Assembly (NCBI GenBank): GCA_030614785.1
Contig: JAUWTJ010000019.1
Span: 1 to 56,201, forward strand
Source of the DNA: Alphaproteobacteria bacterium
Lineage (GTDB): Bacteria; Pseudomonadota; Alphaproteobacteria; M2410
Direction of reading: 5' to 3'
Length of the DNA stretch: 56,201 bases
Positions 55,481-56,201 of the stretch are shown piece after piece (the first letter of the stretch is position 1; each line of letters begins with the position of its first letter). Below the pieces are notes generated by a model that saw only the letters and a program-made list of their open reading frames with translations, had not been told where the DNA came from and did no database searches. The position numbers and the translations under genes are program-made.

Positions 55481-56201
55481 ATGTCAGCTACAGTAAACAC
55501 GAATATGGGTGCAATGGTTGCTCTTCAATCACTGAACAAAACCAATAATGAACTGTCTATGGTTCAGGGTCGGATCAATAGTGGCCTGAAAGTGGCAAGT
55601 GCCAAGGATGATGGCGCGCTGTTCGCTATCGCACAAGGTATGCGCGGTAAGGTCGCCGGATTTGGTGCTGTTAAGCAGAGCTTATCACGTTCTGTCAGTA
55701 CAGTGGATGTTGCGCTGGCAGCGGGGGAGGCCATTTCCGACCTCCTCATCGAGATGAAGGCCAAGGCTGTTGCCGCGGCGGATACCAGTCTCGACACTGC
55801 CAGTCGAAATGCTCTGAATGAAGATTTCAAGGCGCTTCGCGACCAGATCACCACGATCACTCAGAATGCCGAATTCAACGGCATCAATATGATCAAGAAC
55901 GGTGGTTCGGCTATTAATGCATTGGCTAACGAAAATGCAACGTCGAAGATCACCGTGGGTGCTCAGGATCTTTCCCTGACCGGTACTGTGGTGACGTTGA
56001 CAACCACAACAGCCATTACGACAGCTACATTGGCTGCAACGGCTATTTCCAGCCTTGGTACGTCGATCACCAACGTCGGTACCGCTCTTGCCAAATTGGG
56101 CACGGGTGCCAAGAAACTTGAGGTCCATTCATTGTTTGTTACCAAGCTGGAAGACGCTCTTGTCGCTGGTATTGGTAACCTCGTTGATGCGGATCTGGCC
56201 A
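55481..56201 (+). CDS. Flagellin, N-terminal and central part (runs off window)
   Basis: ATG 55481 with GGAAGG ten bases upstream. The first 240 residues are in the window and there is no stop. Signatures MSATVNTNMGAMVALQSLNKTNNEL, RINSGLKVASAKDDGALFAIAQGMRGK and DLLIEMKAKAVAAADTSLD follow the bacterial flagellin D0/D1 pattern, as in Caulobacter FljK/FljJ-type proteins. The hypervariable middle is Thr/Ala-rich (VTLTTTTAITTATL) and could be a site for O-linked glycosylation by the FlmG-like protein. The C-terminal D0/D1 region is beyond the window. Confidence 0.93.
   Translation, partial: MSATVNTNMGAMVALQSLNKTNNELSMVQGRINSGLKVASAKDDGALFAIAQGMRGKVAGFGAVKQSLSRSVSTVDVALAAGEAISDLLIEMKAKAVAAADTSLDTASRNALNEDFKALRDQITTITQNAEFNGINMIKNGGSAINALANENATSKITVGAQDLSLTGTVVTLTTTTAITTATLAATAISSLGTSITNVGTALAKLGTGAKKLEVHSLFVTKLEDALVAGIGNLVDADLA

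Noticed and set aside
1-56201. CRISPR arrays, tRNA and rRNA genes, insertion sequences
   Set aside because: I saw no evenly spaced direct repeats, cloverleaf-like segments, rRNA sequence or transposase-like proteins. A covariance-model scan would be needed to exclude tRNAs firmly.

Overview
The window looks like chromosomal DNA of a flagellated, aerobic alphaproteobacterium, probably of the Caulobacterales/Hyphomonadales type. The grounds are the FlbT-FlaF pair, a FlmG-like flagellin glycosyltransferase, a sigma-54-type flagellin promoter, gatCAB divergent from ruvX, the gltA/gltX/comEC block, and two kinds of GC-rich palindromic intergenic repeat common in that class. This placement is inference from gene content; no rRNA is present.

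Layout. 1-2022: end of an M14 carboxypeptidase, a DppA-type D-aminopeptidase and two unrecognised small genes. 2421-8421: two tandem DUF3604 lipoproteins, a membrane-anchored parvulin-like isomerase and a HupE/UreJ-type membrane protein, tightly packed and probably one operon. 8447-15137: a cytochrome b561 (opposite strand), then a MauG/CcpA-type di-heme peroxidase, a parallel beta-helix protein fused to cytochrome c, a Baeyer-Villiger-type monooxygenase with a long N-terminal extension, and a GST. 15245-16801: an A/T-rich orphan P-loop ATPase that looks acquired. 16783-20270: TrhP-type U32 protein, a GNAT-like protein and an alpha/beta hydrolase. 20415-27247: a two-subunit Na+/solute symporter, an acyl-CoA dehydrogenase, an EthA-like monooxygenase and an acyl-CoA synthetase, suggesting ketone or fatty-acid oxidation. 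27368-31531: a diguanylate cyclase with a duplicated sensor domain, a coiled-coil membrane protein, an AEC transporter, ruvX and a VOC protein. 31682-36936: gatCAB, a lysine-rich histone-like protein, a GST and a Sel1-like protein. 37038-42587: gltA, gltX and comEC. 42652-46957: an A/T-rich DUF2971 gene, an MFS transporter and a CoxE/MoxR chaperone pair. 47214-48293: rsgA. 48413-56201: a flagellin and surface-glycan region with two methyltransferases, the FlmG-like protein, flbT, flaF, a TPR-methyltransferase broken by a one-base frameshift, and a flagellin gene that runs off the window.

The most unusual unit is the periplasmic redox module at 9531-12340: a di-heme peroxidase translationally overlapped with a beta-helix/cytochrome c fusion and followed closely by a flavin monooxygenase. 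Other points worth a check are the tandem sensor duplication in the diguanylate cyclase, the frameshifted methyltransferase, two genes whose conserved N-termini lie upstream of any ATG/GTG/TTG, the A/T-rich ATPase, and the two repeat families.
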